64,000 nt of DNA. Source: Flectobacillus rivi (lineage in GTDB: Bacteria; Bacteroidota; Bacteroidia; Cytophagales; Spirosomataceae). Below, in pieces: positions 1 through 9,660 of the stretch. The stretch's first letter is position 1, and each line of letters opens with the position of its first letter. Where the stretch lies: the NCBI RefSeq assembly GCF_030056655.1, contig NZ_JASHIE010000006.1:186001-250000 (forward strand). Reading direction: 5' to 3'. The translations under genes were made by a program, and so were the position numbers. Below the pieces are notes generated by a model. It had not been told where the DNA came from and did no database searches. It was given only the letters and a program-made list of their open reading frames with translations.

Positions 1-98
1 TTGCTAAACCCTGCCAGTTTGGGTAAACGTACCAAGCCGTGCCCAAACATACTTATACCAATGCCTAAACGAAGTAATAAAAATGAGGTAGTATTCAT
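1..98 (-). CDS. DoxX-family membrane protein, N-terminal part
   Basis: A minus-strand reading frame starts with ATG at 98 and runs off the left edge of the window. The 32 visible residues contain the pattern LLRLGIGISMFGHGLVRL, which resembles the first membrane helix of DoxX/DoxD-like quinol oxidase-associated membrane proteins. It is divergent from the AraC regulator at 185, a common arrangement for a regulator and its target. Only the N-terminus is present, so the family call rests on one helix. Confidence 0.55.
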   Translation of the reverse strand, partial: MNTTSFLLLRLGIGISMFGHGLVRLPKLAGFS

Positions 99-184
99 AA
101 TGTTTATTGTTTTTTTGCAAAATTGCAGGCAAAATAGGTTTGAAGTGTTGTATAAATAAAGGTTGTATTTGTAAGTTTAAAGGT

Positions 185-1021
185 ATGGAAATACGTAATT
201 TATATTTGCCATTTGAGTTGGAGCTTTGGGAGAAAGACCATTATGAGGCTCGTCCACATAAAAATACTTTTTTTGAAATGGTTTTTGTGTTGGAGGGAAC
301 AGGTATTCAGTGGATTAATCAATATCGGTTGCCATTTGCCAAAGACAAGTTATTTTTGATTTTCCCACAAGATTCACACGGATTTGAAATACAATCCTCG
401 AGCAAACTATTTTTTATCAGATTCAATAGTGCGTACTTAAATCAACAAAGTAAAGATTGGGTCAAAAGACTGGAGTTTATTTTTCATAATCACAACCATT
501 TGCCTGGTTGTATTCTAAAAACCGTAGCTGATAAGCCCTTGGTCAGAGCTTTGGTTGAAGCGCTTATTCGCGAACATCATCATCAATTTCCTCATACAGA
601 GGAGGTAATTCAACAATTGATTAACACGATAATTACCATCGCTGCCAGAAATATTTCGCTGATAACTCCCATAAATATTGACAAACCCAAATCTGAAACG
701 GCTATGCTCATGATCAACTATATTCATCAGCATATTTATGAACCCTCAAAACTTCGAGTCGAAGAGCTTGCCAAACACTTCAATTTATCGGCTACCTATC
801 TTAGTGAGTATTTCAAAATACAAACAGGAAGTAGTCTGCAAGAGTATGTGATGAATTATAAAATTAAGATTATAGAAATGAGACTGATACATACTAATTT
901 GAATATCAGCGAGATAGTCTATGAGTTAGGGTTTAGTGATGCGAGCCATTTGAATCGTATATTTAAGAAATATCGAGGAATTAGTCCAAGTGAGTTTAAG
1001 CGGAGGGTAAAACAAACATAG
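185..1021 (+). CDS. AraC-family transcriptional regulator
   Basis: This 278-aa protein has a cupin-like N-terminal half (about residues 20-110) and a C-terminal AraC double helix-turn-helix (about residues 185-275) ending in the typical LGFSDASHLNRIFKKYRG segment. The reading frame is open from 107, but the ATG at 185 is preferred because the cupin fold begins right after it and the upstream residues are low-complexity and Cys/Lys-rich. Divergent transcription from the DoxX-like gene suggests it controls that neighbour. Ligand unknown. Confidence 0.85.
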   Translation: MEIRNLYLPFELELWEKDHYEARPHKNTFFEMVFVLEGTGIQWINQYRLPFAKDKLFLIFPQDSHGFEIQSSSKLFFIRFNSAYLNQQSKDWVKRLEFIFHNHNHLPGCILKTVADKPLVRALVEALIREHHHQFPHTEEVIQQLINTIITIAARNISLITPINIDKPKSETAMLMINYIHQHIYEPSKLRVEELAKHFNLSATYLSEYFKIQTGSSLQEYVMNYKIKIIEMRLIHTNLNISEIVYELGFSDASHLNRIFKKYRGISPSEFKRRVKQT

Positions 1022-1050
1022 CATATTTCTTGAATTGGCTTTTTATAAAA

Positions 1051-1416
1051 TTATTTAAGCCTAAAGAGGTCGCCTTCATCAAAACCATAGGCAATAGCAA
1101 TAGAATTTTCTAAAAAACTATTTTTAAAGACAGAAGTTTTTGAATAGTCAATTAGATAAGTTTTAAAATTATCTAGTATTTGATACCATACCAAATCTTT
1201 TTGTCCAAGAAATAAATACTTATTTACAGGGCTAAAATCTATATTGCATGCCCAATCATCCGTTGACTCGTCGAAAGTCTTGGAACCAATAAGGTATGCC
1301 TGATAGCCCTCCTCTGTAGTTACTAAGCCAAAGTAATACCCAATTATATCCTTTTCGGGTTTTTCGTTTGTCAAAATTGTGTCTAACCAAGAATTGAATT
1401 TTTGTTGTGTAGTCAT
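1051..1416 (-). CDS. Hypothetical acidic protein, possibly immunity-like
   Basis: This roughly 121-aa acidic cytoplasmic protein follows the secreted protein gene 1422-2072 with its ATG (1416) 6 nt after that stop, so the two are probably co-transcribed. The middle contains a YLIGSKxFDE...DDWACNxDF stretch reminiscent of small immunity-type proteins found next to toxins in Bacteroidota. The resemblance is from memory and no toxin is adjacent, so function is left open. No signal peptide or membrane segment is visible. Confidence 0.6.
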   Translation of the reverse strand: MTTQQKFNSWLDTILTNEKPEKDIIGYYFGLVTTEEGYQAYLIGSKTFDESTDDWACNIDFSPVNKYLFLGQKDLVWYQILDNFKTYLIDYSKTSVFKNSFLENSIAIAYGFDEGDLFRLK

Positions 1417-1421
1417 ATCAA

Positions 1422-2072
1422 TCAAGGTTGAGGAACAAACTTAATATTTGAGAGTTTTTCATTTTTGAATGTAAAATGCTGGGTAATATCACTGATACAT
1501 GAAATAAATGAAATAACCCTAAATCTTTTGTACAATTCTGGAGGGTAGTTTACAAAAAACTTACTGCAAAAAGTATTTATATCCATTCCTACCTTAATAT
1601 GTTGAAGAAGCTCCACTTTATTGTCCCATATTTCCCCTTTGCTAATATACCCATGGGTTGAGGCTTCGGGATCATTATCGAAGAAAAAACTTAACTTATT
1701 TTTGCCAAAAGTTACTTGAACATATTCGAAGAATTCCCAAACAGGTGGGGCTAAGTTGGTGTTTTTAAAGCTCTCTCTTTTGTATTTTTTGATGGTCCAA
1801 TTTTTAAATACACTTTTCTTCAAGGAGTTTTTGTCGGTTAATTTTCCAAATGGATAAAAGACGAAATTACAACAAGTCACAAGAAATAAAGTGTCTTCTT
1901 TTATCACTAAATTACCATTGTAGTCAAATGCTTTTAGAGGAATAATTTTGAACCCTTCAATATTTATGGTGTCTGTTGACATCTCATTTTGCCCAAGACA
2001 CGATATGCAAACTGTTGGACTCAAAGAAAAGGTTATAATTAAAAAATAGATAAAGACGATATTGTTTTTCAT
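1422..2072 (-). CDS. Secreted hypothetical protein
   Basis: This 216-aa protein begins with a clear signal peptide (hydrophobic residues 5-25, then SCLGQ, which could serve as a lipobox-like Cys). The rest is a mixed beta-rich domain with several Cys and a repeated hydrophobic/charged pattern. I do not recognise the family. It is first in a two-gene minus-strand unit with 1051-1416. Confidence 0.6.
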   Translation of the reverse strand: MKNNIVFIYFLIITFSLSPTVCISCLGQNEMSTDTINIEGFKIIPLKAFDYNGNLVIKEDTLFLVTCCNFVFYPFGKLTDKNSLKKSVFKNWTIKKYKRESFKNTNLAPPVWEFFEYVQVTFGKNKLSFFFDNDPEASTHGYISKGEIWDNKVELLQHIKVGMDINTFCSKFFVNYPPELYKRFRVISFISCISDITQHFTFKNEKLSNIKFVPQP

Positions 2073-2251
2073 AGATGTTTTAATTTAAGTGGCTAAATAT
2101 AAGTTAATTATAGTACATTACTACATTTTTAATTTAAGATGTTAGTTATCAATATACTTGTTATAATCAATTCTATGATGCTTAATTGGAACTCTTTGCC
2201 CTTTGATGGCTGTAATATCTACAAACAACCATTTTATTGCCAAATTACATC

Positions 2252-2806
2252 ATGAACTACCTAGCATATAAAACCCTATTCGAAGAGATTTTATCAGCAG
2301 AAACACCTGCCGCTCCTTACGACAAACCTGATTACCTAAACTACACGAAGCTCAATCAATCACGCATGAAGCGTTGGGACAAGCACCTTGTATTATCAGA
2401 TTCGATTTTGAGTAAACTTCAAGAAATTACATCGCCTCAACATTGGATTATCATCACCGAACCTTGGTGTGGGGATGCAGCGCATATCGTACCTTTTTTG
2501 ATAAAAATCACAGAGCAAAATCCTTTGCTGACTTATGAGATTCAATTGAGAGATAGCGAGCCTTTTCTTATTGAGAAATATTTAACAAACGGTACAAGTA
2601 AGAGTATTCCGAAGTTGATTGCGAGAGACGAGAGTGGAAATGACCTTTTTGTGTGGGGACCTCGTCCAGAAGGTGCTCATCTGTTAATGGAAGAATTACA
2701 CGAAGCAAAAGCAGATTTTGAAACCATTAAAATCAAATTGCAAAATTGGTATAACGACAACAAAGGCGAGGAAATTTGTCATGAATTAGCTCAGTTGATT
2801 GGATAA
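2252..2806 (+). CDS. Thioredoxin-fold protein
   Basis: This 184-aa protein has a thioredoxin-like core with EPWCGDAAH near residue 75. It keeps the first Cys of a CxxC site but has GDA in place of the second, as in the family of Bacteroidota thioredoxin-like proteins with a WCGD motif. ATG 2252 is chosen over 2237 because homologues of this type begin close to MNYLAYK. It likely acts in cytoplasmic thiol chemistry; the substrate is unknown. It is followed 60 bp later by a nucleosidase-like gene on the same strand. Confidence 0.75.
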   Translation: MNYLAYKTLFEEILSAETPAAPYDKPDYLNYTKLNQSRMKRWDKHLVLSDSILSKLQEITSPQHWIIITEPWCGDAAHIVPFLIKITEQNPLLTYEIQLRDSEPFLIEKYLTNGTSKSIPKLIARDESGNDLFVWGPRPEGAHLLMEELHEAKADFETIKIKLQNWYNDNKGEEICHELAQLIG

Positions 2807-2867
2807 GCTTTTCTTTTTGTAATTTTAATGTCCCATCGACTTTTAAGGATTGTTTAAATAGACTATC

Positions 2868-3455
2868 ATGATACATATTAATTCAGAAACAACTTTTTCG
2901 TTAGAAAATACCCTCTTTTCATTTGCGCTCGAATCAGAGGCTGCCGAAGTATTTGAAGGACAAAATGTGGTATTTACAGGCATTGGAAAAGTAAATGCTG
3001 CTTACGAATTAACCAAAGCGATTCAGCAGCAAAAGCCTTCTTTGATTATTAATTTGGGAACAGCTGGAAGTAATTATTTTGCTAAAGGTGAGGTGATTTG
3101 TTGTACCAGATTTGTCCAAAGAGATATGGATGTACGAGGCTTAGGCTTCAAACTTTACGAAACCCCACTTTCTGGCGTGCCTCCCTTATTGGTGTATGGG
3201 CTTGAGATGGACGGACTAAAAGTAGGAATTTGTGGTACAGGCGATAGTTTTGAAATGGGTCATTCCGAAACCATTTATAATGTCGTAGATATGGAAGCCT
3301 ATTCACTGGCTTTGATTGCCATGAAAGAAAACATTCCGTTTTTGTGTCTAAAATATATTTCAGATGGTGCCGATGACAATGCTGCGGAAGACTGGACAGA
3401 GCAGGTGCATAAAGCAGCAGTGGCGTATGGGAAATTGTTGAAAATATTGAAATAG
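2868..3455 (+). CDS. Nucleoside phosphorylase/MTA-SAH nucleosidase-fold protein
   Basis: This 195-aa protein has purine nucleoside phosphorylase superfamily hallmarks: NLGTAGS (about residue 66) in the base/ribose pocket region, NVVDMEAYSLA (about 140) with the ribose-binding Glu, and a late LKYISDGADDNA segment with the catalytic Asp region. It is somewhat short for MtnN. The expected role is hydrolysis or phosphorolysis of a nucleoside such as 5'-methylthioadenosine; exact substrate is not determinable here. Confidence 0.8.
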   Translation: MIHINSETTFSLENTLFSFALESEAAEVFEGQNVVFTGIGKVNAAYELTKAIQQQKPSLIINLGTAGSNYFAKGEVICCTRFVQRDMDVRGLGFKLYETPLSGVPPLLVYGLEMDGLKVGICGTGDSFEMGHSETIYNVVDMEAYSLALIAMKENIPFLCLKYISDGADDNAAEDWTEQVHKAAVAYGKLLKILK

Positions 3456-3576
3456 TCAATAATATAAGTTTTAAATGAAATCACACAATTACCTAATTTG
3501 AGACTTAATCTTTGCCTCATAATTAAACTTACCCGCTTTAATACGTGAGCATTATTATTTTGTTTATATTCATTCC

Positions 3577-3796
3577 AAACATGAGTCATCCCGAATTTTA
3601 AGATTGGGGTTATTCTCTAAGTTTTCATCAAAAAAGCGGTCAAAAAATATTTTCCGACCGCTTTTTTGATGAAACTATGATAGATTTTAATCAGCTTAAG
3701 ACGCAATCATTGCGTCTCTACTGCCAGAATACAAATTTTAAATTAATCACTCATTCAATCGCTCAATCACTAAATTAGGGATGACTCATGTTTGAG
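3577..3796. mobile_element. MITE-like element with 22-bp terminal inverted repeats
   Basis: The segment is bounded by near-perfect inverted ends reading AAACATGAGTCATCCC at 3577 and its complement ending at 3796 (21 of 22 positions match). Inside is a 19-bp stem (3623-3641 with 3656-3674) built on AAAAAAGCGGTC, and a short hairpin AGACGCAATCATTGCGTCT. There is no coding capacity. A diverged partial copy in opposite orientation lies at 23790-23945. Confidence 0.6.
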
Positions 3797-3825
3797 AGAG
3801 CTTAGGTTTATATGATTGACATTAA

Positions 3826-4338
3826 CTAAATCAACTGTTTAGCGTATTCTACTAATCCCTCAAGCCAATCTTGATGTCCATTTATCATGGGGTTAGGTTT
3901 TGTTTTTGCTAATTCTTTTGCGGGATTTCCGATTTGGGTTTCTTGCGTTAAGATTCTTACTCTTCCACCTTCTAAGTCCTCGATGAGCCAAGCATGAATA
4001 ACGTCCAATCTTGTTTCTGCATCACCCTCAGCCCAACCATGCCATGCTAATCTTGCGGGCTTTCCTTCCACAGGAGGAACATACTCTGTCACTTGAGCCT
4101 CAATCGGAAAACCAAATGTTTTAAAACGAAAACGTACCTCTGCGGTAAATTGCTTATGTTCTTCATTAAGGAACTCAATGTCAGATGAGTTATGATAATA
4201 TTTTGGCCACTCGAAAGGGTTGGCTAATAGAGGCCAAATGTCCGTGGTTCTTAATCCTGAAACAATTACTTCATTCGAACAAAAATTATCTGTAGTTCCT
4301 GGTAAATAGCCTTCTGGCCAGATGATTGAATTTTGCAT
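3826..4338 (-). CDS. SRPBCC/START-like ligand-binding protein
   Basis: This 170-aa cytoplasmic protein has the SRPBCC (polyketide cyclase/Bet v1-like) layout: an early IVSGLRTTDIWPLLANPFEWPKYY helix-loop, central beta strands with RFRFKTFGFPIEAQVTEY, and a long C-terminal helix with DWLEGLVEYAKQL. It binds a hydrophobic ligand in this family. It is divergent from the HxlR regulator at 4425 across an 86-bp gap, suggesting regulation by that protein. Confidence 0.75.
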   Translation of the reverse strand: MQNSIIWPEGYLPGTTDNFCSNEVIVSGLRTTDIWPLLANPFEWPKYYHNSSDIEFLNEEHKQFTAEVRFRFKTFGFPIEAQVTEYVPPVEGKPARLAWHGWAEGDAETRLDVIHAWLIEDLEGGRVRILTQETQIGNPAKELAKTKPNPMINGHQDWLEGLVEYAKQLI

Positions 4339-4424
4339 TTTTTATACTATTAAAATTATAGTTGCAAAACTAGTTTTAGTTTGTTTAATTTGAAATACCT
4401 ATCAAAATAGATAGTTTAAAGATT

Positions 4425-4790
4425 ATGAAAACAGAATGTAAAAGTGAAACCGTTACGCTCAACGGGAAGGAGTACCCTTGTACCGTTAGTTTAACAATGG
4501 ATTTAATAGGAGGAAAATGGAAGGCCGTTATTCTCTATCACTTGATAGAAGGGAGTTTGCGCTTCAATGAGTTATCCAGAGCGATTCCTACTGTTACAGA
4601 AATGACCATTAGTTTACAATTAAAACAGCTTGAAAAGGATGGTCTAGTTATCAGAACTGTCTATGGCGAAAAGCCACCCATAAGAGTGACTTATGAACTG
4701 ACTACTTTGGGAAAATCCCTTATTCCGCTATTAAAAGCCATTACCGAGTGGGGAAATACCGTAGTGATCAGTGAGGGGACATTTGAGTAA
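4425..4790 (+). CDS. HxlR-family transcriptional regulator
   Basis: This 121-aa winged-helix protein shows the HxlR signature: a Cys near the N-terminus (CTVSLTMDLIGGKWK), recognition helix with RFNELSRAIP.VTEMTISLQLKQLEKDGLV, and the wing YELTTLGKSL. HxlR proteins sense electrophiles or redox signals. The divergent SRPBCC gene is the likely target. Confidence 0.88.
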   Translation: MKTECKSETVTLNGKEYPCTVSLTMDLIGGKWKAVILYHLIEGSLRFNELSRAIPTVTEMTISLQLKQLEKDGLVIRTVYGEKPPIRVTYELTTLGKSLIPLLKAITEWGNTVVISEGTFE

Positions 4791-4916
4791 ACGTAAGCGT
4801 GTTTGCTAGAATGATGATAATTCCCCTTTCTCAAATAACAGTCCTCCAAAATATTACTGAGCTTCGAGGAGTGACTTCTTGTTAATAAGCATAGCACTGT
4901 TCCGTAATTAATAAGT

Positions 4917-5109
4917 TATTAATACGCTTTAAGCAGTAAGGTAGGTATTAGGCAAAAAGTTAAATAGTATTTCTCATGAAGTAATAGAAACTTTTTTGCC
5001 TAATGCTTACGGCTTATAGCCTAGAGCGTATTAATGCAATTTTATTTTGCATTAATACTTAAATTTTATTCATTTACTATGTTTTTGGAAAATCACATTT
5101 TCCAAAAAC
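4917..5109. repeat. Nested inverted repeats in a gene-free 640-bp gap
   Basis: The gap 4791-5427 has no supportable gene. It holds a long imperfect inverted repeat (arms about 4917-4960 and 4989-5034, including TTAGGCAAAAAGTT against AACTTTTTTGCCTAA), then a 10-bp stem ATTAATGCAA (5030-5039 with 5047-5056), then a 13-bp stem at 5081-5093 with 5097-5109. The last could be a terminator for the HxlR gene; the first two resemble a decayed MITE. The rest (5110-5427) is AT-rich and featureless. Confidence 0.5.
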
Positions 5110-5427
5110 AACTTCTATTTCTTCTGTCAATATTCTATTCTCTCGCAAATAGCTCAAAACCATTATATATCTTCCACAAAAGTGCCTTAACACTAATCCA
5201 ATGAGCAGTTAAGTCGTTTCATTTCCCTTTTTTTCCTCTTCACTTCTATTCTAGTCATTACTTTCAATAAAAGATTAGGCTAAATCGTAATATTGATACA
5301 AGAAAAAGATATGCTTAAATATAGGTTCATGAAGAGCAGAGTAGCAACAATGACTATGAAATCATGGGAATATTTGTTAAGGGATCTTTTACAAATTCAT
5401 TTTAATTTTTTAATAAACTCATTATAA

Positions 5428-6960
5428 ATGAAAACCCATCTTATCAATTTTTGTATGATGGTCAGTTTGGCATTTTGTTCGTTTACTTCTGCCAAGCCAG
5501 ATCTCAGTTTTCAAGCGCAAAAGTATGTTACTCAAACACTTACTTTTGAGGGAAAAACCTTTACAGTAAGAGCCTATGAAAATATCATTTATGTTACAAA
5601 TCCTGTAGATACAGTCTACCAAAAAATGAATATTTACATCCCAGAGGAGTATTTTTTAGGAAAAAAATTGAATGGCTATACAGCCGAAACAGCTCCCATT
5701 TTCTTTCCCAATAAAGTAGGTGGATATATGCCTGCACAACCTGCAACCCTCAAGGAAATGCCAATGGGAATGGGAAGTAATCGCTCGCCAATGAATGGAA
5801 TGCCTCCGATGGGTGACAGAAGACCTGAAGGAGTGCCAGCAATGCCACAAAAGCCATCAACGGTAGTTGCTGCGTTATCCAAAGGCTATGTGGTAGCTTC
5901 GGCAGGAGCAAGAGGGCGTACATTGAAAGGAAGTAATGGCGAATACACGGGTAAAGCACCAGCGGCCATTGTAGATTTAAAAGCAGCGGTACGTTACTTG
6001 AAATTCAACGATAAACTTATGCCAGGTGATGCCAATAAAATCATTTCGAATGGTACAAGTGCAGGCGGTGCAATGTCGGCTTTAGTTGGGGCAACGGGAA
6101 ATAATCCAGACTACGAGCCTTATTTACAACTACTAGGTGCAGCCAATGGAACAGACGATGTTTTTGCTGTTTCTGCTTATTGTCCAATTACCAATTTGGA
6201 TCATGCTGATATGGCTTATGAATGGCAGTTTAGTGGCTACAATACCTACAAAAGGGGTGGGTCTATGCAGTCGAAAAATAGCGATGCTCCCTCAATGTTG
6301 AGTGAAGAGCAAATAAAAGTATCGGAACAATTGAAAACGCTTTTCCCTACTTACGTTAACAGCCTAAAACTAAAAGATACGAAGGGGAAACTATTAACTT
6401 TAGATGCTGATGGAAACGGGAGTTTTAAAGATTTAGTCATCAATTATGTTATCGCTTCGGCTCAGAAAGCTTTGAATTCAGGAAAAGATATGTCGAACTA
6501 TTCATTCTTGAAAATTAATGGTAATCAGGTTACAGACTTAGATTATGGTGCATATCTTAGTTACATGGAGCGCATGAAAACTCCTCCAGCCTTTGATGCT
6601 TTGGATCTTTCAACTGGAGAAAATATGCTATTTGGTACTTCTATGATTGATAAGCAACATTTTACTGAGTTTGGGCAAAAAAACTCTAACGTGAAGGCTT
6701 CAAGAGTAGATGAAGTATTGGTGAAAATGATGAATCCTATGTATTATTTAGGTCAAAAAAATACGACAAATGCCAAACACTGGCGTATCAGACACGGCTC
6801 CAAAGACAAAGATACTTCGCTTGCTATTTCGGTGATATTGACTACGGCACTACAAAACAAGGGTATAGATGCTAATTTGGAATTTCCATGGGACAAACCC
6901 CATAGTGGCGATTATGACCTCGATGAACTATTTGCTTGGATAGACGGGCTTTGTAAATAA
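5428..6960 (+). CDS. Subtype B tannase-like alpha/beta hydrolase, secreted
   Basis: This 510-aa protein has a signal peptide (residues 1-22) and an alpha/beta-hydrolase core with nucleophile Ser211 in NGTSAGGAMS (208-217) and a C-terminal His in WDKPHSGDYD (about 493). The layout matches subtype B tannases/feruloyl-esterase-like hydrolases, which split phenolic or other esters. An unusual Met/Pro/Gly-rich insertion (about residues 110-142) interrupts the N-terminal half. No operon partners. Confidence 0.8.
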   Translation: MKTHLINFCMMVSLAFCSFTSAKPDLSFQAQKYVTQTLTFEGKTFTVRAYENIIYVTNPVDTVYQKMNIYIPEEYFLGKKLNGYTAETAPIFFPNKVGGYMPAQPATLKEMPMGMGSNRSPMNGMPPMGDRRPEGVPAMPQKPSTVVAALSKGYVVASAGARGRTLKGSNGEYTGKAPAAIVDLKAAVRYLKFNDKLMPGDANKIISNGTSAGGAMSALVGATGNNPDYEPYLQLLGAANGTDDVFAVSAYCPITNLDHADMAYEWQFSGYNTYKRGGSMQSKNSDAPSMLSEEQIKVSEQLKTLFPTYVNSLKLKDTKGKLLTLDADGNGSFKDLVINYVIASAQKALNSGKDMSNYSFLKINGNQVTDLDYGAYLSYMERMKTPPAFDALDLSTGENMLFGTSMIDKQHFTEFGQKNSNVKASRVDEVLVKMMNPMYYLGQKNTTNAKHWRIRHGSKDKDTSLAISVILTTALQNKGIDANLEFPWDKPHSGDYDLDELFAWIDGLCK

Positions 6961-7022
6961 GTAAGAGACATAGTGTATAAAACTTCCTGATATTGCCATA
7001 TCAGGAGGTTTTAAAATAATGG

Positions 7023-7637
7023 CTAAAATTGTCTAGCCATAAAGTTTGATTCAGCGAACAATATTTCTCCTAAAGTCAAATCTTCTTCCTTAAATTTCAT
7101 GGATTTTGTTCCGTCATCATCATACCCCATGATGTTTGGATTATTATTGAATGTCCATGAAAGATGAAGCATAAGAAGTATTTTTTTGTTTTTAAATGCT
7201 CCTTTTAGGTGCTCTAAATGGGAAATATCCTCAATGGTTTGAATGAAGTTGTTTTGTACTACCAATGTGAACTCCGAAGGAACATTTTCTGAAAAAGCTA
7301 TATTTTTCACTTCGCTTTTTTCATCAAAAGAAATTAAAAAAGAGAAAGTACCCTGAAAAGAATGCACACTTCTCATGAAAGTCCTCTTATAAATACTACT
7401 CATTCCATTCGATACTGCCTCCGACACACGGCGATCTCCCCAAAACAAGTTGGTAAACACTGAAACAGTCTGACAATTTAGATCAGATGGATATTGATGT
7501 TGAGCACTTTTAACCCATTTATTAATTTTTTTCCTTTGAACAGAATCAGTCTGATAGGAGAAAGTTTGTGCAATGATACTTTGTGTTATGGAAATTAGAA
7601 GAATAGAAAGGGTAAGATGTAGTTTGAGGTTTTTCAT
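7023..7637 (-). CDS. Secreted hypothetical protein
   Basis: This 204-aa protein has a signal peptide ending near IIAQ (residue 24). The mature part is a mixed alpha/beta domain with many aromatic residues. No known motif. It resembles in size and composition the secreted protein at 11559-12155 but clear similarity is not evident. It stands alone on the minus strand. Confidence 0.6.
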   Translation of the reverse strand: MKNLKLHLTLSILLISITQSIIAQTFSYQTDSVQRKKINKWVKSAQHQYPSDLNCQTVSVFTNLFWGDRRVSEAVSNGMSSIYKRTFMRSVHSFQGTFSFLISFDEKSEVKNIAFSENVPSEFTLVVQNNFIQTIEDISHLEHLKGAFKNKKILLMLHLSWTFNNNPNIMGYDDDGTKSMKFKEEDLTLGEILFAESNFMARQF

Positions 7638-7760
7638 AGTAAAATTATTTAGGTGAATTGAAGTATTTTTGAGGTCTTAATCCTTGGATATTTATCCAAG
7701 GATTAAGACCTAGAGTGCATAAAGTTAAATTGTTTTTCTATTCAAATCGCATTAGTCAAA

Positions 7761-8870
7761 TTATTTTACCAATCTCCCCATTTCCGAAAACATAGCTCTA
7801 AAGCAATTGGCGGAGGTGTTTTCTTCAGAAGGTTTAGCAGTGTTTTTTCCATAAAACTCGTCCATAAAAGATTCTGCACTAGACCATACCGTTTGCATCA
7901 TACCTTGAAAATGGGGCTTCATAATGGCTGTAGAGGATTCGCGAAATCTGACCATATCTTGTGTTTGAATCACAGCGAACTTCGGCATTCTCCATGGACA
8001 AGTAATGACGTTGAAGCCTTTCATCGCAAAATAAACTGCCGTTTGGTCAGGTCTTTCATAATGCCAATCGCAGATAGTTACATCTTTGGCAATCAAATCA
8101 ATGGCACGGTGAGTATTGTTAAAACTTCCTTCCCACATACCGATTCCTGTGGTTTTTCCATCGATTAGTCGGTCGCCCCAAATCCAGAGTTTTCTATTTT
8201 TGAGTGCCAAATGATTTCTAATTTCGTTGACTTCTCCTGCAAATAATTCTGCCTTGTCTTTTCCCGAACATCTAGGACATTTATCGTCTCCAATGTAGAA
8301 GACTTCGTCCATTCCCGCATGAAAAGCAGTTGTTTCAAAGACATCACAGATTTCGTCGACTAATTCAAAGACTATTTTATGAACGTTTGGGTGAAGTGGG
8401 CAGTAACTCTTGCAGTACAGACCATCAGCATTTGGCCATACGTATTTTTCTGGCATTTTGACCCATGGCGTTTCATCAAATTCGGGATAAACTCTCAATA
8501 AATTGTGCGTAGTACTCGCCCATGACTGGTGTCCCAGTAAATTGATTTGTGGGATTAGTTGAATATTATTTTTCTTGCACACCGCAACCAATTTCTTAAT
8601 ATCCTTTTTGGATAACGCCTCTGGGTCTCGAAGTTCAGGATGGCTTTCAAACTGGTAATTGTAGTCCACACGCAACAGTAGGGTATTTACCTGACGAGTT
8701 ACCAATTCATCTTCTACAAACTTAATAAAGTCGTTTAGTCGTTGCGTTTTGGGGGCAGTAATACAAAAAGCACGAGTGGGTATCAAACTATCAATTTTGG
8801 ATTGGGCAAATGAAATGGAATGCAATAAAACTCCCATCAGGAGCAAAAGGAAGTGTGAAAATTTTGTCAT
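7761..8870 (-). CDS. Glycoside hydrolase family 20-type protein
   Basis: This 369-aa secreted protein (signal peptide through FAQ, residue 23) has a TIM-barrel like the GH20 catalytic domain with the Asp-Glu pair in HAGMDEVFYIG (D188, E189). GH20 enzymes release N-acetylhexosamines through substrate-assisted catalysis. It lacks the usual N-terminal GH20b domain and is shorter than typical hexosaminidases. A CPRC pair follows the active site. Substrate unproven. Confidence 0.8.
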   Translation of the reverse strand: MTKFSHFLLLLMGVLLHSISFAQSKIDSLIPTRAFCITAPKTQRLNDFIKFVEDELVTRQVNTLLLRVDYNYQFESHPELRDPEALSKKDIKKLVAVCKKNNIQLIPQINLLGHQSWASTTHNLLRVYPEFDETPWVKMPEKYVWPNADGLYCKSYCPLHPNVHKIVFELVDEICDVFETTAFHAGMDEVFYIGDDKCPRCSGKDKAELFAGEVNEIRNHLALKNRKLWIWGDRLIDGKTTGIGMWEGSFNNTHRAIDLIAKDVTICDWHYERPDQTAVYFAMKGFNVITCPWRMPKFAVIQTQDMVRFRESSTAIMKPHFQGMMQTVWSSAESFMDEFYGKNTAKPSEENTSANCFRAMFSEMGRLVK

Positions 8871-9030
8871 AGTGAGGTTGAATTTAAAAATTGGGTTGAG
8901 TACGCAATTTGCTTAAATTCAGTTCTGCATGCAAATGACTAACAGATAGGGCAGGGTAGGTATAAGAGAGGTTGTTAGAATACGTTTAGTAAAAAGTAAG
9001 ACCCTAGAATTTAGGGTCTTACAGATAGGG

Positions 9031-9525
9031 TTATTGTGAAAGCTTTTTTCTCAATGCGATGATTTGAAACGTTACTCCAACTAGAAACAATACCAGACAA
9101 ATACCGACTAATTGGGCTACTAATGGGTCATCTGGACTACTTGCCCATGGGTGCTCCAATGGCAGACGAGTTGTGGTTTCGGTCACACCTGGTACTAAGT
9201 GAAAGAAGAAGGTCAGTGAATAAGCAACTTTTTCAATATAGGGTGAATATTTACCCAACGGTTGATTTGCTTTCTGTGCCAGATATACTAACCCTAACAC
9301 CGCCAAGGTAATGATTCCAAGTACATGTGGCTTGCCAAATCCGCCATGTTGAAAAATACCAAAACCTGTTAGGCAGGTAAGAATTGTGGCAATAACATAC
9401 GTTTTACCAAGTGAATTATTCCATGTGACTTCTTTTAGTTTAATCAGCGAAATAGCACCAGCAAAAACTGCTACCAGACTGATTGCCGTGTGAATGATTC
9501 CAAGAGAGGTAAGTCCAAACATCAT
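9031..9525 (-). CDS. Multi-pass membrane protein (DUF2306-like)
   Basis: This 164-aa protein has four or five hydrophobic helices (about residues 5-27, 40-60, 68-85, 100-115, 135-155) with an FFHLVPGVTET loop before the last helices. This layout fits small DUF2306-type membrane proteins of unknown function. Stand-alone minus-strand gene. Confidence 0.65.
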   Translation of the reverse strand: MMFGLTSLGIIHTAISLVAVFAGAISLIKLKEVTWNNSLGKTYVIATILTCLTGFGIFQHGGFGKPHVLGIITLAVLGLVYLAQKANQPLGKYSPYIEKVAYSLTFFFHLVPGVTETTTRLPLEHPWASSPDDPLVAQLVGICLVLFLVGVTFQIIALRKKLSQ

Positions 9526-9613
9526 ATTTGTAGGGTTTAGGAAATGAAATGATACATTTACCTAAATATACAAAAATGTCATATTAATTCGTAAACTATT
9601 GTAAAATAGAGTG

Positions 9614-9659
9614 TTATTTCCTTTGGTGGGCGCCTTCAGTCGCCCACCAAAGGAAATAA
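9614..9659. terminator. Bidirectional hairpin terminator
   Basis: A perfect 19-bp stem (9614-9632 with 9641-9659) around an 8-nt loop contains TGGTGGGCG. It abuts the stop codon of the gene at 9661-10605. A related GGGCG hairpin lies at 12195-12240. Confidence 0.75.
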
Positions 9660-9660
9660 A

